NCBI GenBank assembly: GCA_035699705.1
Contig: DASSPI010000168.1
Location: 1 to 17,157 of the forward strand
Direction: 5' to 3'
DNA from: CANKHA01 sp035699705
Lineage (GTDB): Bacteria > Pseudomonadota > Alphaproteobacteria > Rhizobiales > Xanthobacteraceae
DNA: 17,157 bases
Shown: positions 1 to 8,285 of the stretch, one piece after another
Layout of the letters: the number at the start of each line of letters is the position of its first letter
Position numbering within the stretch: position 1 is the first letter of the stretch
Position numbers and translations under genes: made by a program
The notes under the pieces: generated by a model
Database searches by the model: none
Seen by the model: the letters and a program-made list of their open reading frames with translations, nothing else
What the model was told of the DNA's origin: nothing

Positions 1-37
1 CCGAACGGAGATCGGCCGCCAAGGCCCGGCTAGCAGG

Positions 38-2425
38 TCAGAGCTTGGCGGTGCGCAGCCGCAAGGCGTTGGCCACGACGCTGACGGACGACAGCGCCAT
101 GGCGGCGGCGGCGATGATCGGCGACAGCAGCAGCCCGAATACCGGGTAGAGCACGCCGGCCGCGACCGGCACGCCGGCGGCGTTATAGACAAAGGCAAAG
201 AACAAATTCTGCCGGATGTTGCGCATCGTCGCCTGCGACAGCCGCAGGGCGCGCACGATGCCAATGAGGTCGCCCTTGAGCAGCGTGATGCCCGCGCTTT
301 CCATCGCCACTTCGGTACCGCTGCCCATGGCGATGCCGACATCGGCGGCGGCAAGCGCCGGCGCGTCATTGACGCCGTCACCGGCCATGGCGACGACGCG
401 GCCTTGCGCGCGCAGCTTTTCCACCACGGCACTTTTCTGCTCCGGCAGAACTTCCGCCTCGACGTCGCTGATGCCGAGCCGGCGCGCCACCGCCTGCGCG
501 GTGGTCTTGTTGTCCCCGGTGAGCATGATCACGCGGATGCCTTGCATAGTGAGTGCGGCCAGTGCTTCGGGCGTCGTTCGCTTCACCGGGTCTTCGATGG
601 CAATGATGCCGGCCAGCTTGCCGTCGACGGCAAGGAAGATCGCGGTTGCCCCGTCGCCGCGCAAGTTTTCTGCTTCCGCTTCCAGCGCACCGGTCTCGAC
701 CCCGAGCTCGGCCAGGAATTTGGCATTGCCGAGTGCGACGCGGCGCTTATCGACCATGCCGAAAGCGCCTCTGCCGAGCGGCGAGTCAAAACCGCGCACC
801 GCTGCCAGCGGAATTTTCTTTTCTTCCGCCGCCTGAACAACCGCGGCCGCGAGCGGATGCTCGCTCGCGCGCTCGACGCTGGCGGCCAGCCGCAGCACTT
901 CGGTTTCATCGAAACCGGAAGCCGGCACGACGCGGGTCACTTTTGGCTTGCCCTCGGTCAGCGTGCCGGTCTTGTCGACAACCAGCGTGTCGATTTTCTC
1001 CATCCGCTCCAGCGCCTCGGCATTCCTGATCAGGACGCCGGCCTCCGCGCCGCGCCCGACGCCGACCATGATCGACATCGGCGTGGCGAGTCCGAGCGCG
1101 CAGGGGCAGGCGATGATCAGCACGCTGACGGCCGCGACCAGGCCGAAAGCGAAGCGCGGCTCCGGCCCGAACATCGCCCAGGCAATGAAAGCCAGCACGG
1201 CAACGGCGATCACGGCGGGCACGAACCACCCCGCCACCTGGTCGGCAAGCCGCTGGATCGGCGCGCGGCTGCGCTGCGCCTGCGCCACCATCTGCACGAT
1301 GCGCGCGAGCAGGGTGTCGCGGCCGATTTTCTCCGCGCGCATGATGAAGCTGCCGCGCTGGTTCAAGGTGCCGGCGATCACCTTTCCGCCGGCGGCTATG
1401 CTCACCGGCATCGACTCCCCCGTCACCATCGCCTGGTCGATGGAGGAAGAACCTTCGGTCACCTTGCCGTCGACGGGGATTTTGTCGCCTGGCCGCACGC
1501 GCAGAAGGTCGCCGACCATGACCGCATCGAGCGGGATCTCTTCTTCCTCGCCGCCTTGTTTCACCCGCCGAGCCATTTTCGGGGCGAGATCGAGTAGGGC
1601 GCGGATGGCGCCGGAGGTGCGCTCGCGCGCGCGCAGTTCCAGCACCTGGCCGAGCAGCACCAGCACGGTGATGACCGCGGCGGCCTCGAAATAGACCGCG
1701 ACCGCGCCGTCGTGGCCGCGGAAGGCGTCTGGAAACAGCTGCGGCGCCAGCGTGGCGACGACGCTGTAGAGATAGGCCACGCCCACGCCGAGCGCGATCA
1801 GGGTGAACATGTTGAGATTGCGCGTGAGCAGCGACTGCCAGCCGCGCACAAAGAACGGCCAGCCGCCCCACAGCACCACCGGCGTCGCCAGCGCCAATTG
1901 AATCCAGTTCGATTGCGTCTGTGCAATCCATTCATGGGCGCCGACCAAATGCGCGCCCATCTCCAGAGCGACCACCGGCAGACTGAGCGCCGCGCCGATC
2001 CAGAAGCGGCGGCTCATATCGACCAGTTCTGGATTGGGGCCTGCTTCCGCGGTGACGAGCTCGGGCTCGAGCGCCATGCCGCAGATCGGGCAGGAGCCCG
2101 GACCGACCTGTCGAATTTCCGGATGCATCGGGCAGGTATAGATCGTGCCTTCCGGCACCGGCTCCGGCTTCTTCACGTCGCCGAGATAGCGCGCCGGATC
2201 GGCCACGAATTTCGCGCGGCAGCCGGCGGAGCAGAAGTAATACGGATGCCCCCCGTATTCCGTGCGGTGCGGCGTTTTATGCGGATCGACGGTCATGCCG
2301 CAGACCGGGTCGATCACGCCGGCCTGGGGCCGTTCGTGACCGCCATGTCCGTGCTCAGCGTGGCCGTGCTCAGCGTGGCCGTGATCGCCGAGGTGGGTGA
2401 GAGCTTCTGGATTATCGGCTGCCAT
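38..2425 (-). CDS. copA: Copper-type heavy-metal P1B ATPase with YHS and HMBD metal-binding N-terminus
   Basis: An inner-membrane pump that uses ATP to export a soft metal, most likely Cu(I), from the cytoplasm. The 795-residue protein has, in order, a His-rich stretch (about 14-31), a YHS domain (about 38-80; C42, C65, C69), a heavy-metal-binding domain with CPMHP and CPICGM (about 96-120), then the catalytic core: TGES at 335, CPC at 440-442, the phosphorylated Asp in DKTGT at 484, SEHP at 521 and GDGVNDAP at 682. YN at 747-748 and MALSS at 776-780 fit the copper subgroup. No classical HMA domain is present; the YHS and HMBD modules stand in its place. The ATG lies 6 bases after the upstream monooxygenase stop, and its AGGA ribosome-binding site overlaps that stop, which suggests translational coupling. 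Ag(I) transport is possible; zinc or cadmium is less likely given CPC plus the YN/MxxSS residues. Confidence 0.93.
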   Translation of the reverse strand: MAADNPEALTHLGDHGHAEHGHAEHGHGGHERPQAGVIDPVCGMTVDPHKTPHRTEYGGHPYYFCSAGCRAKFVADPARYLGDVKKPEPVPEGTIYTCPMHPEIRQVGPGSCPICGMALEPELVTAEAGPNPELVDMSRRFWIGAALSLPVVALEMGAHLVGAHEWIAQTQSNWIQLALATPVVLWGGWPFFVRGWQSLLTRNLNMFTLIALGVGVAYLYSVVATLAPQLFPDAFRGHDGAVAVYFEAAAVITVLVLLGQVLELRARERTSGAIRALLDLAPKMARRVKQGGEEEEIPLDAVMVGDLLRVRPGDKIPVDGKVTEGSSSIDQAMVTGESMPVSIAAGGKVIAGTLNQRGSFIMRAEKIGRDTLLARIVQMVAQAQRSRAPIQRLADQVAGWFVPAVIAVAVLAFIAWAMFGPEPRFAFGLVAAVSVLIIACPCALGLATPMSIMVGVGRGAEAGVLIRNAEALERMEKIDTLVVDKTGTLTEGKPKVTRVVPASGFDETEVLRLAASVERASEHPLAAAVVQAAEEKKIPLAAVRGFDSPLGRGAFGMVDKRRVALGNAKFLAELGVETGALEAEAENLRGDGATAIFLAVDGKLAGIIAIEDPVKRTTPEALAALTMQGIRVIMLTGDNKTTAQAVARRLGISDVEAEVLPEQKSAVVEKLRAQGRVVAMAGDGVNDAPALAAADVGIAMGSGTEVAMESAGITLLKGDLIGIVRALRLSQATMRNIRQNLFFAFVYNAAGVPVAAGVLYPVFGLLLSPIIAAAAMALSSVSVVANALRLRTAKL
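2351..2380. repeat. 15-base tandem repeat, two perfect copies
   Basis: The unit gtgctcagcgtggcc occurs twice in direct succession, and the 15 bases before it are a degenerate third copy. It lies inside the copper ATPase gene and encodes repeated His-Gly-His-Ala-Glu units of the His-rich N-terminus. In-frame 15-base units can change copy number without breaking the gene. Confidence 0.85.
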
Positions 2426-2431
2426 GGAATC

Positions 2432-3628
2432 CTATCTGGGTGTCCGCGGCGTCACGCGCCAGCCATAGAGCCAGTCGTAGCGCTTGAGCAGGCCCGCGCC
2501 GCCCATCATCCGCAGCGCGGCATTGCGCACCGCAGCTTCGACGCCGGAGGCCTGATAACGCAAGCCGTTCCGTGATGCCGCCTTCTGCGCGCGCGTCGTT
2601 CGGTCGTTGCGGAGCGCTTCATAACGCCGCATCGCCCCGGCGCTGTCGTCCGGAGTCTTGGCCAGGCAGTCCGCCAGCACGGCGGCGTCCTCGATCGCCA
2701 TCGCGGCGCCCTGGGCGAGGAAGGGCAGCATCGGATGCGCCGCGTCACCGATCATGGTGATCGGGCCATTGCCCCAGCGGCGCAGACGCGGCCGATCATA
2801 CAGCGTCCAGGTTCTCCAGCTTTGCGCTGACGCGACGATATTGCGCGCGGGTATTGCCCAGTTGCGGAAAGTCGCCAGAATTTCATCACGCGGGCCGGTA
2901 TTGTTCCACCCGGGTTTCGGCGCGTCATCGCGCAGGATGGCCACGATATTGATCGCCGTGCCCGCGCGGATCGGATAATGCACCAGATGCGCCTGGCGCC
3001 CGAGCCAGAGATTGATCGAAGCCTCGCGTGCTTCGCTGTCCACCGCGTCCGCCGGCACCACCGTGCGCCAGGCGGTGCGTTTCCTGAAATGCGGCGGATC
3101 GGTATAGCCGAGCCGTTCGCGGATGGTGGACCACAGCCCGTCGGCGCCGATCAGCCCGACGCATCGCTCCTCGCCCGCCGTTGCGTTGAAGCGGACCTGC
3201 GCGGTGACGCCGTTGGCGTGCACCGCGTAGTCCTGCACCTTGCCGCCAAACGTCAGCCTGATATCGGGATGGGCGCGGGCGGCATCCAGCAGCGCGGCTT
3301 GCAGGTCGCCGCGATGGATCATCCAGTAAGGCGCGCCATAGCGCTGCTGCGCGTAAGACCCGAGCGGCACCCGCACGATGTCGCTGCCGGTGCTCGCCTT
3401 GCGGATGCGGATATCCTCGGGCGAGACGACATGCGGGCGGAGGGCGTCGCCGAGGCCGAGCCCCAGCAGCACATGCATTGCATTGGGCGACAGCTGGATG
3501 CCGGCGCCGATCGGCTCAAGCTTTTGCGATTGCTCGAAGACGACGGCGCGGAAGCCTTTCTGGGCGAGCGCCAGTGCCGCGGTCAGGCCGGCGATACCGC
3601 CGCCGGCAATAAGCATGGTGCGCGACAA
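2432..3628 (-). CDS. FAD-dependent monooxygenase, salicylate hydroxylase-like
   Basis: A class A flavoprotein monooxygenase of the family that hydroxylates aromatic rings using NAD(P)H and O2; the substrate cannot be read from sequence. The 398-residue protein shows the FAD Rossmann motif GGGIAG (9-14), the GADG segment (161-164) typical of the DG fingerprint, and the FAD-ribityl motif GDAAHPM (294-300), all in the expected order, and the length is usual for the family. The start is TTG at 3628: GGAG lies about 7 bases upstream, while the next ATG (3616) is too far from it. The gene starts 24 bases after the zinc-finger gene and ends 6 bases before copA. A ubiquinone-ring hydroxylase role is conceivable, but the sequence looks more NahG-like than UbiH/UbiL-like. 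Confidence 0.85.
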   Translation of the reverse strand: MSRTMLIAGGGIAGLTAALALAQKGFRAVVFEQSQKLEPIGAGIQLSPNAMHVLLGLGLGDALRPHVVSPEDIRIRKASTGSDIVRVPLGSYAQQRYGAPYWMIHRGDLQAALLDAARAHPDIRLTFGGKVQDYAVHANGVTAQVRFNATAGEERCVGLIGADGLWSTIRERLGYTDPPHFRKRTAWRTVVPADAVDSEAREASINLWLGRQAHLVHYPIRAGTAINIVAILRDDAPKPGWNNTGPRDEILATFRNWAIPARNIVASAQSWRTWTLYDRPRLRRWGNGPITMIGDAAHPMLPFLAQGAAMAIEDAAVLADCLAKTPDDSAGAMRRYEALRNDRTTRAQKAASRNGLRYQASGVEAAVRNAALRMMGGAGLLKRYDWLYGWRVTPRTPR

Positions 3629-3652
3629 GGGTGGTCTCCGTCGCGGCGCGTA

Positions 3653-3901
3653 TCAGGCCGTCGCCGTCTCGCGCCAGGCGCATTCTTCCGGCCGCGCCGC
3701 ATGCGGATCGAGCGCGGGATTATGCCGGTAAAGCGTTGAGCAATAGGAACAGACGATTTCGGATTCATCGCCCATGTCGAGGAAGATGTGCGGGTGATCG
3801 AACGGCGGCAGCGCGCCGATGCACATGAATTCCCGCGCGCCGATTTCGATCACGGCGGCGCCCGGCTGGTTGTGGAAATGAGGAACGACTCTCTCCGCCA
3901 T
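3653..3901 (-). CDS. zf-CHCC zinc-finger domain protein
   Basis: A small (82-residue) protein of the zf-CHCC family, related to the zinc-binding part of the NDUFS6 (13 kDa) subunit of mitochondrial complex I. The ligand pattern is visible as CIGALPP, then a DHPHI segment, then VCSYC, giving Cys-His-Cys-Cys. The frame stays open to 4171, but I chose ATG 3901 because the protein from there (MAERVVPHFHNQ) starts where the conserved domain starts and the upstream 90 residues are low-complexity with no family resemblance. The ribosome-binding site is weak. It is the first gene of a tight minus-strand run with the monooxygenase and copA. The bacterial function is not established. Confidence 0.82.
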   Translation of the reverse strand: MAERVVPHFHNQPGAAVIEIGAREFMCIGALPPFDHPHIFLDMGDESEIVCSYCSTLYRHNPALDPHAARPEECAWRETATA

Positions 3902-4073
3902 GATACGGCCTATTGTTTGCGCTTTTTGCGATTGCGCCGCACCATAACGAGCCAACGGGGCGATTCCTAGTGAGGTATTAAGGCTTTCCGGGGCCGCTGG
4001 CGACTTTGCGGAACTGCTTTGAATCCCGAGCGTTTTCGACTGGATCGATAAAAGCGCGCCAAAGCTCATTTTC

Positions 4074-5234
4074 ATGGTCATACGCCCGAACGATACGATT
4101 GCCCGCGGCCGGCCTGCCGAAACGCCTCGCCCGCGGCGATGGCCGGTTGTGCTTACCTTGCTGACGGCCATCGGCTACGCCGTGGCGGCGCTTATCCTGG
4201 TGCCGCGCGGCATCGAAGCGGAATCAATCCTGGCTATCGAAGGCGATGCTGTGAAGATCGCAGACTATGGGCTCGATCAAACCGTCAAACCCGATGTGAT
4301 CCGGCGCGAGATCGAGGCCGCGCTCGCGGTCAACGATGCCGATCTTGCCAAGAGCTTTGTCGATCTCGCGCAGGATCGCGGCATCGTGGTGGATGCGCCG
4401 CTGGCCGAGAAGGTCACCGCGGCGGTGGCGGACGCCAACTCGACCGCGCATGTGGCGGAAACTTTTGCGCGCGGCTTTGTCACCGGCGAGCCGGATGACG
4501 TGGTCGGATTGGCCGGCACCGCGCTCGGCGATTTGTTTGTTTTCGGCGATCTGCGCGATGCGGTGCGCGAAGGCGCGCGGCTGGCAAGCGGTCAAAATGC
4601 CGACGAGCTGGTGCTCGGCCTGGCCTGCATCGGTTTGGCGATCACCGCCGGCACCTATGCAAGCTTCGGCGCCGCGACGCCGGCCCGCGTCGGCGTGTCG
4701 GTGGTGAAAGCCGCGCGCAAAGCCGGGCGGATGAGCGCCGGCATGGCCGATTGGATCGGACGTTCGCTGCGCGAGGTAATCGATTGGCCCACGCTCAACC
4801 GCGCCATCGCCGGCGCGAGCCTGACCGAGCCGGCGCTGGCGGTGCGTGCGGCGCGCGAAGCGGTGAAGGTGGAAAAGGCGGGCGGGCTGCTGCAGCTCGT
4901 GCGCAATGTCGGCCGCGTGCAGAACAAGGCCGGAACCCAGGCTGCGCTCGACGGGTTGAAGATCGCGGAAAATCCGCGCGAGATGGCGCGCGTGGCGCAG
5001 ATCGCGGAGAAGCAGGGCAGCAAGACAAGGGCGACGCTGAAGCTGTTGGGCCGCGGCGCCATCGCACTGGGCTTTGCCACGGTCAATTTGTCTTTGTGGA
5101 TCCTTGGCGCGATAGTCACCCTGTTGGGCTTTGTCGCGTCCTGCAAAGGCGCGGTCGAGCGAGCGACCTGGCGCCGTCTGCAAAAACGCAAGCTGCGCGC
5201 GCTGCAACGAAACGAGCCCCTGGTTGCAGCTTAG
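4074..5234 (+). CDS. Hypothetical membrane protein, 386 residues
   Basis: I do not recognise a named family. The protein starts with a basic, Arg/Pro-rich cytoplasmic tail (1-23), followed by a likely transmembrane segment at about 24-44, a long Ala-rich helical region, a second hydrophobic segment at about 178-199, an amphipathic Ala/Arg-rich helical stretch, a third hydrophobic segment at about 328-353 and a basic C-terminal tail. Base composition is like its neighbours and the frame is well kept, so it is very probably a real gene. It is divergent from the zinc-finger gene, with 172 bases between the two start codons, and lies 37 bases before the hydrolase, so those two may share a transcript. 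No catalytic motif is evident. Confidence 0.75.
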   Translation: MVIRPNDTIARGRPAETPRPRRWPVVLTLLTAIGYAVAALILVPRGIEAESILAIEGDAVKIADYGLDQTVKPDVIRREIEAALAVNDADLAKSFVDLAQDRGIVVDAPLAEKVTAAVADANSTAHVAETFARGFVTGEPDDVVGLAGTALGDLFVFGDLRDAVREGARLASGQNADELVLGLACIGLAITAGTYASFGAATPARVGVSVVKAARKAGRMSAGMADWIGRSLREVIDWPTLNRAIAGASLTEPALAVRAAREAVKVEKAGGLLQLVRNVGRVQNKAGTQAALDGLKIAENPREMARVAQIAEKQGSKTRATLKLLGRGAIALGFATVNLSLWILGAIVTLLGFVASCKGAVERATWRRLQKRKLRALQRNEPLVAA

Positions 5235-5271
5235 AAGCCGCTTCTGATTTCTCCCCCGAGGACTCCCTTGC

Positions 5272-6024
5272 ATGCCAAGTTTTCGCAACGGCGCGGTCGA
5301 GATCGCCTTTATCGACGAGGGCGAGGGCGAGCCGATCGTGCTGGTGCATGGATTTGCTTCCAGCAAGGAGGTGAACTGGGTGCATCCGGGCTGGACCGCG
5401 ACACTGACAGGCGCGGGCCGGCGCGTGATCGCGCTCGACGATCGCGGACACGGCGAGTCCAGCAAGCTCTATGAACCGGCGGATTATCACACCAGCCTGA
5501 TGGCAGAAGACGTGCGCGCGCTGCTCGATCATCTGCGTATCGGGCGGGCGGACGTAATGGGTTATTCGATGGGTGCGCGGATCGGCGCGTTCCTGGCGGT
5601 GCGGCATCCGGATCGGGTGCGCTCGCTGATACTGGGCGGGCTTGGCATCAAGCTGGTGGAAGGCGCGGGTCTGCCGGACTCCATCGCCGAGGCGCTGGAA
5701 GCGCCATCGCTCGAGGACGTGAGCGATCCGGTCGGCCGCATGTTCCGCGCCTTTGCCGACCAGACCGGCTCGGACCGCCGGGCGCTGGCCGCCTGCATCC
5801 GCGGCTCCCGGCAGGTTCTGAGCCGGGAAGAGGTGGCCTCCATTCAGGTTCCCGCCCTGGTCGCGGTGGGCGGCAAGGATCCCCTCGCCGGGGCGCCGCA
5901 GCCGCTCGCCAGCCTGTTGCCCAAAGGCCAAGCACTGGAAATTCCCAATCGGGATCACATGCTTGCGGTAGGGGACAAGGTGTTCAAGGCTGCCGCGACC
6001 GACTTTCTTAACGCGCGTCCCTGA
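5272..6024 (+). CDS. Alpha/beta-fold hydrolase
   Basis: A cytoplasmic alpha/beta hydrolase, 250 residues, with no signal peptide. Visible elements are the oxyanion-hole HGF (26-28), the DDRGHGES strand-turn (56-63), the nucleophile elbow GYSMG with Ser99 (97-101), a plausible acid in GGKDPLAG (Asp203) and the catalytic His in NRDHM (His229). The complete triad argues for an active esterase, lipase or C-C hydrolase; the substrate cannot be inferred. The start ATG is preceded by a modest GAGGA. It sits between the unknown membrane protein and cysE, in the same direction. Confidence 0.87.
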   Translation: MPSFRNGAVEIAFIDEGEGEPIVLVHGFASSKEVNWVHPGWTATLTGAGRRVIALDDRGHGESSKLYEPADYHTSLMAEDVRALLDHLRIGRADVMGYSMGARIGAFLAVRHPDRVRSLILGGLGIKLVEGAGLPDSIAEALEAPSLEDVSDPVGRMFRAFADQTGSDRRALAACIRGSRQVLSREEVASIQVPALVAVGGKDPLAGAPQPLASLLPKGQALEIPNRDHMLAVGDKVFKAAATDFLNARP

Positions 6025-6102
6025 TCCTGACCTTGCCGGGGTCGGCGCGGCTCCCGATCTGTGTTAGAAGCCCGGCCCGGGTTTTCAGGCGTGGAGGCAA
6101 TA

Positions 6103-6921
6103 ATGGCCCAGCAGCTCAAGCCGACTGTGGTCGAGAAAGTCGATCCGGTCTGGGCGCGGATTCGCCGGGAGGCGGAGGAAGTCGTCCGCCGTGAGCCCGA
6201 GCTGGCGACCTTTATCTACCTGACCCTGTTGCATCACGACACGCTGGAAGCCGCGATCGTGCACCGGCTGTCGGAGCGCCTGGCGCATGCCGACGTCTCG
6301 GGCGACGTGATCCGCCAGGCCTACAGCCAGGCGGTCGAGGAAGATCCCGCCATCGGCGATGCCTTCCGCGCCGACATCGCCGCCGTGATGGATCGCGATC
6401 CCGCCACGTACCGGCCGCTCGAGCCCGTGCTCTACTACAAAGGCTTCCACGCCATCCAGGCGCATCGCCTGGCGCATTGGCTTTGGAACAAAGGCCGCAA
6501 GGATTTCGCGCTCTATCTGCAAAGCCGTTCGTCGTCGGTGTTCCAGGTCGATATCCATCCGGCCGCCCGCATCGGGCGCGGCATCTTCCTCGACCACGCC
6601 ACCGGAGTCGTGGTCGGCGAGACCGCCGTCATCGAGGACGACGTCTCCATGCTGCATGGCGTCACGCTCGGCGGCACCGGCAAGGAACACGAGGACCGCC
6701 ATCCGAAAATACGCCGCGGCGTAATGCTTGGCGCCGGCGCGAAGATCCTCGGCAATATCGAAGTGGGTGAATGCGCCCGCGTCGCTGCCGGTTCCGTGGT
6801 GGTGAAGCCGGTGCCGCGTAATGTCACCGTCGCCGGCGTTCCGGCCAAGGTGGTTGGCACCGCGGGCTGCGCCGAGCCGTCGCGCTTCATGGACCAGATG
6901 CTATACGACGCGGGGATTTGA
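6103..6921 (+). CDS. cysE: Serine O-acetyltransferase
   Basis: Catalyses acetyl-CoA + L-serine to O-acetylserine + CoA, the committed step of cysteine synthesis, in the cytoplasm. From ATG 6103 (SD GGAGG just upstream) the protein is 272 residues, matching the usual length of about 273; an upstream in-frame GTG at 6061 is less likely. The N-terminal helical domain (about 12-145) is followed by a left-handed beta-helix of hexapeptide repeats, with DHATG (His165), LHGVTLGGTG (His185) and DRHPKI (His200) as active-site segments. The protein ends in Gly-Ile, as in enteric CysE, where the C-terminal Ile docks into the cysteine synthase active site, so assembly of the CysE-CysK complex is plausible. 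The DUF3126 gene follows 77 bases later. Confidence 0.95.
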   Translation: MAQQLKPTVVEKVDPVWARIRREAEEVVRREPELATFIYLTLLHHDTLEAAIVHRLSERLAHADVSGDVIRQAYSQAVEEDPAIGDAFRADIAAVMDRDPATYRPLEPVLYYKGFHAIQAHRLAHWLWNKGRKDFALYLQSRSSSVFQVDIHPAARIGRGIFLDHATGVVVGETAVIEDDVSMLHGVTLGGTGKEHEDRHPKIRRGVMLGAGAKILGNIEVGECARVAAGSVVVKPVPRNVTVAGVPAKVVGTAGCAEPSRFMDQMLYDAGI

Positions 6922-6998
6922 CCCGGGCGCCAAGAAGGTGCATGTGCCCTCTAAATTAAAGGGCGCAAAGCGCGCGCAAACGAAATGGAGCAGCAGGC

Positions 6999-7424
6999 GT
7001 GGACGTCAAGGAAACCCAGCAGGTTGAATCTTATCTGAAGCGTTTGTTCGGCAATGTGCGCATCCGTATCGCGCCGCAAAAGGGCGACACCGCCAAAGTC
7101 TATTTGGGAGAAGACCCGATCGGCGATCTCACCGCTGACGACGATGACGAAGAACGGTCGTACAATTTGCGGATGGAGATTCCGATCGGCGAGTCGGAAG
7201 GCGGCGCTCAGGACGCCAAGCGTCTGGACGTCTATTTGAAGCGCAAGTTCGACAACGAGAAGCTGCGTGTAGTGGCGCGGCCGCGCAAGCAGGATTCGGT
7301 CGAAGCCTATCTCGGCGAAGAGTTCATCGGCGTCTTGTTCCTGGACGACCAGCGCGGCGGCCGCTCTTATATTTTCGAGATGCCAATCCTCGGGATTGAT
7401 CTCGAGCCCAACAGCGCGGCCTAG
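6999..7424 (+). CDS. DUF3126 family protein with tandemly duplicated domain
   Basis: A small acidic cytoplasmic protein of the alphaproteobacterial DUF3126 family, function unknown. Two related halves can be aligned by eye: residues 7-63 and 73-134 each contain a YLKR(L/K)F helix, a basic R-I/V-x-P/R segment, an A-K/E-V/A-YLGE strand, an IG(D/V)L turn, an acidic loop and an RSY strand ending in Glu-Met. As I recall, family members are often a single copy of about 70 residues, so this 141-residue form looks like a duplication. The start is GTG 6999 with GGAG 8 bases before it; an overlapping ATG at 6985 is in another frame. Its place after cysE is a known type of context but proves no role in sulfur metabolism. 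Confidence 0.82.
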   Translation: MDVKETQQVESYLKRLFGNVRIRIAPQKGDTAKVYLGEDPIGDLTADDDDEERSYNLRMEIPIGESEGGAQDAKRLDVYLKRKFDNEKLRVVARPRKQDSVEAYLGEEFIGVLFLDDQRGGRSYIFEMPILGIDLEPNSAA

Positions 7425-7445
7425 ACTTCCGAGCTTCAGCGTCGA

Positions 7446-8183
7446 TTAGCGCGTGTGCGACTGCAGCCGGGAGATCAGGCGGTCGATCCCGTCGGCCACG
7501 CTGGTCCAGTCGGCAAGCCAGGCGCGCGGAAACCGCACGGTGATGTCGGCGCCGCCGATGCGCCGCTCATGCAGGCAGGTGCCGGGCGTCGGCCCCAAGC
7601 CATCGCGCGTACAGCGCAGGATGAAGCGCTCCGGCATGTCCGGGGTGTAGAACATGTCCTCGCCCTGGTAGGGCGTGTCTTTCCTGAAGGCGAGCATGAT
7701 CAGCCCGGCCGGCGCCGACAGCGTTTCCGGCGCGAGATAGCGCCGGTAGATCGTCTGCATGCGCTCCAGCGGCGAGGGGCCGCCGTCGCTGGCGGCGATG
7801 GCGAGGAAAATGCGCTCAAACGGATGCGCGGCCTCCGGGCTGGCGGAAGCGGCATGCGGCCCGGCTTCCGCGGCGCTGGCGGGCGGCGCAAGCGAGGGCC
7901 AGACGAAGACCAGATCGATGCGCTCCTGCGTGCCCGGTTTGCGCTGGACCGGACGGCGGATCGCCGCCGGCGGCACGTTAAAGGCCGTGCCGCCAACGAT
8001 GATCGGCAGCGACGGCGCGTTGGGCGCGACGACAGGACCGGGCCAGCGCGGCCATAGCACATAGCCCACGTAGCCAACCGCGATCGAGCTGACGCCGAGG
8101 AAGATCAGAAAGGGCAGCATGAGCAGGCTGCGCGCGACTTTACGCGCGCGACGCGGGGATCGTCCGCCCATCGCGTAGCTCAT
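7446..8183 (-). CDS. Hypothetical membrane-anchored periplasmic protein
   Basis: No named family is recognised. The 245-residue protein has a short basic N-terminus (residues 8-18 rich in Arg/Lys), one transmembrane segment (about 20-44), then a Pro/Ala-rich linker and a soluble region expected in the periplasm. Two cysteines (191 and 203) flank a Gly/Pro-rich loop and could form a disulfide. I chose ATG 8183 because AAGGA lies 7 bases upstream and the extra 20 residues from 8243 look unlike a protein start. The gene converges with DUF3126 (21 bases between ends) and is divergent from 8372, sharing a spacer that holds a perfect CtrA-type box. Confidence 0.75.
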   Translation of the reverse strand: MSYAMGGRSPRRARKVARSLLMLPFLIFLGVSSIAVGYVGYVLWPRWPGPVVAPNAPSLPIIVGGTAFNVPPAAIRRPVQRKPGTQERIDLVFVWPSLAPPASAAEAGPHAASASPEAAHPFERIFLAIAASDGGPSPLERMQTIYRRYLAPETLSAPAGLIMLAFRKDTPYQGEDMFYTPDMPERFILRCTRDGLGPTPGTCLHERRIGGADITVRFPRAWLADWTSVADGIDRLISRLQSHTR

Positions 8184-8285
8184 GGTCACGTCCTTTGCAT
8201 GGAAAACAACAAGCGAATCAAAGGCGATTATGCCACGGCGCACACGGCCCCAAGAGCTATAGGAGCCGCGCGCCCAAGGCGGCCA

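Noticed and set aside
404..1931. Long open frames of several hundred codons opposite or overlapping the copper ATPase gene (404-1597 plus, 906-1931 minus)
   Set aside because: They lie within a gene with full P-type ATPase motifs, are rich in Arg, Ala and His as expected from high-GC shadow frames, and show no family features.
3902..4171. 90-residue N-terminal extension of the zinc-finger protein
   Set aside because: The frame is open but low-complexity and unlike the family, whose members start near residue 91; it would overlap the divergent gene's start.
4224..5465. A 413-codon minus-strand open frame opposite the membrane protein and hydrolase genes
   Set aside because: It crosses two well-supported plus-strand genes and has the His/Arg/Gln-rich composition of an antisense shadow.
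6946..6964. Possible hairpin GCCCT/AGGGC between cysE and DUF3126
   Set aside because: A 5-bp stem with a 9-base AT loop is easily found by chance and has no T run.
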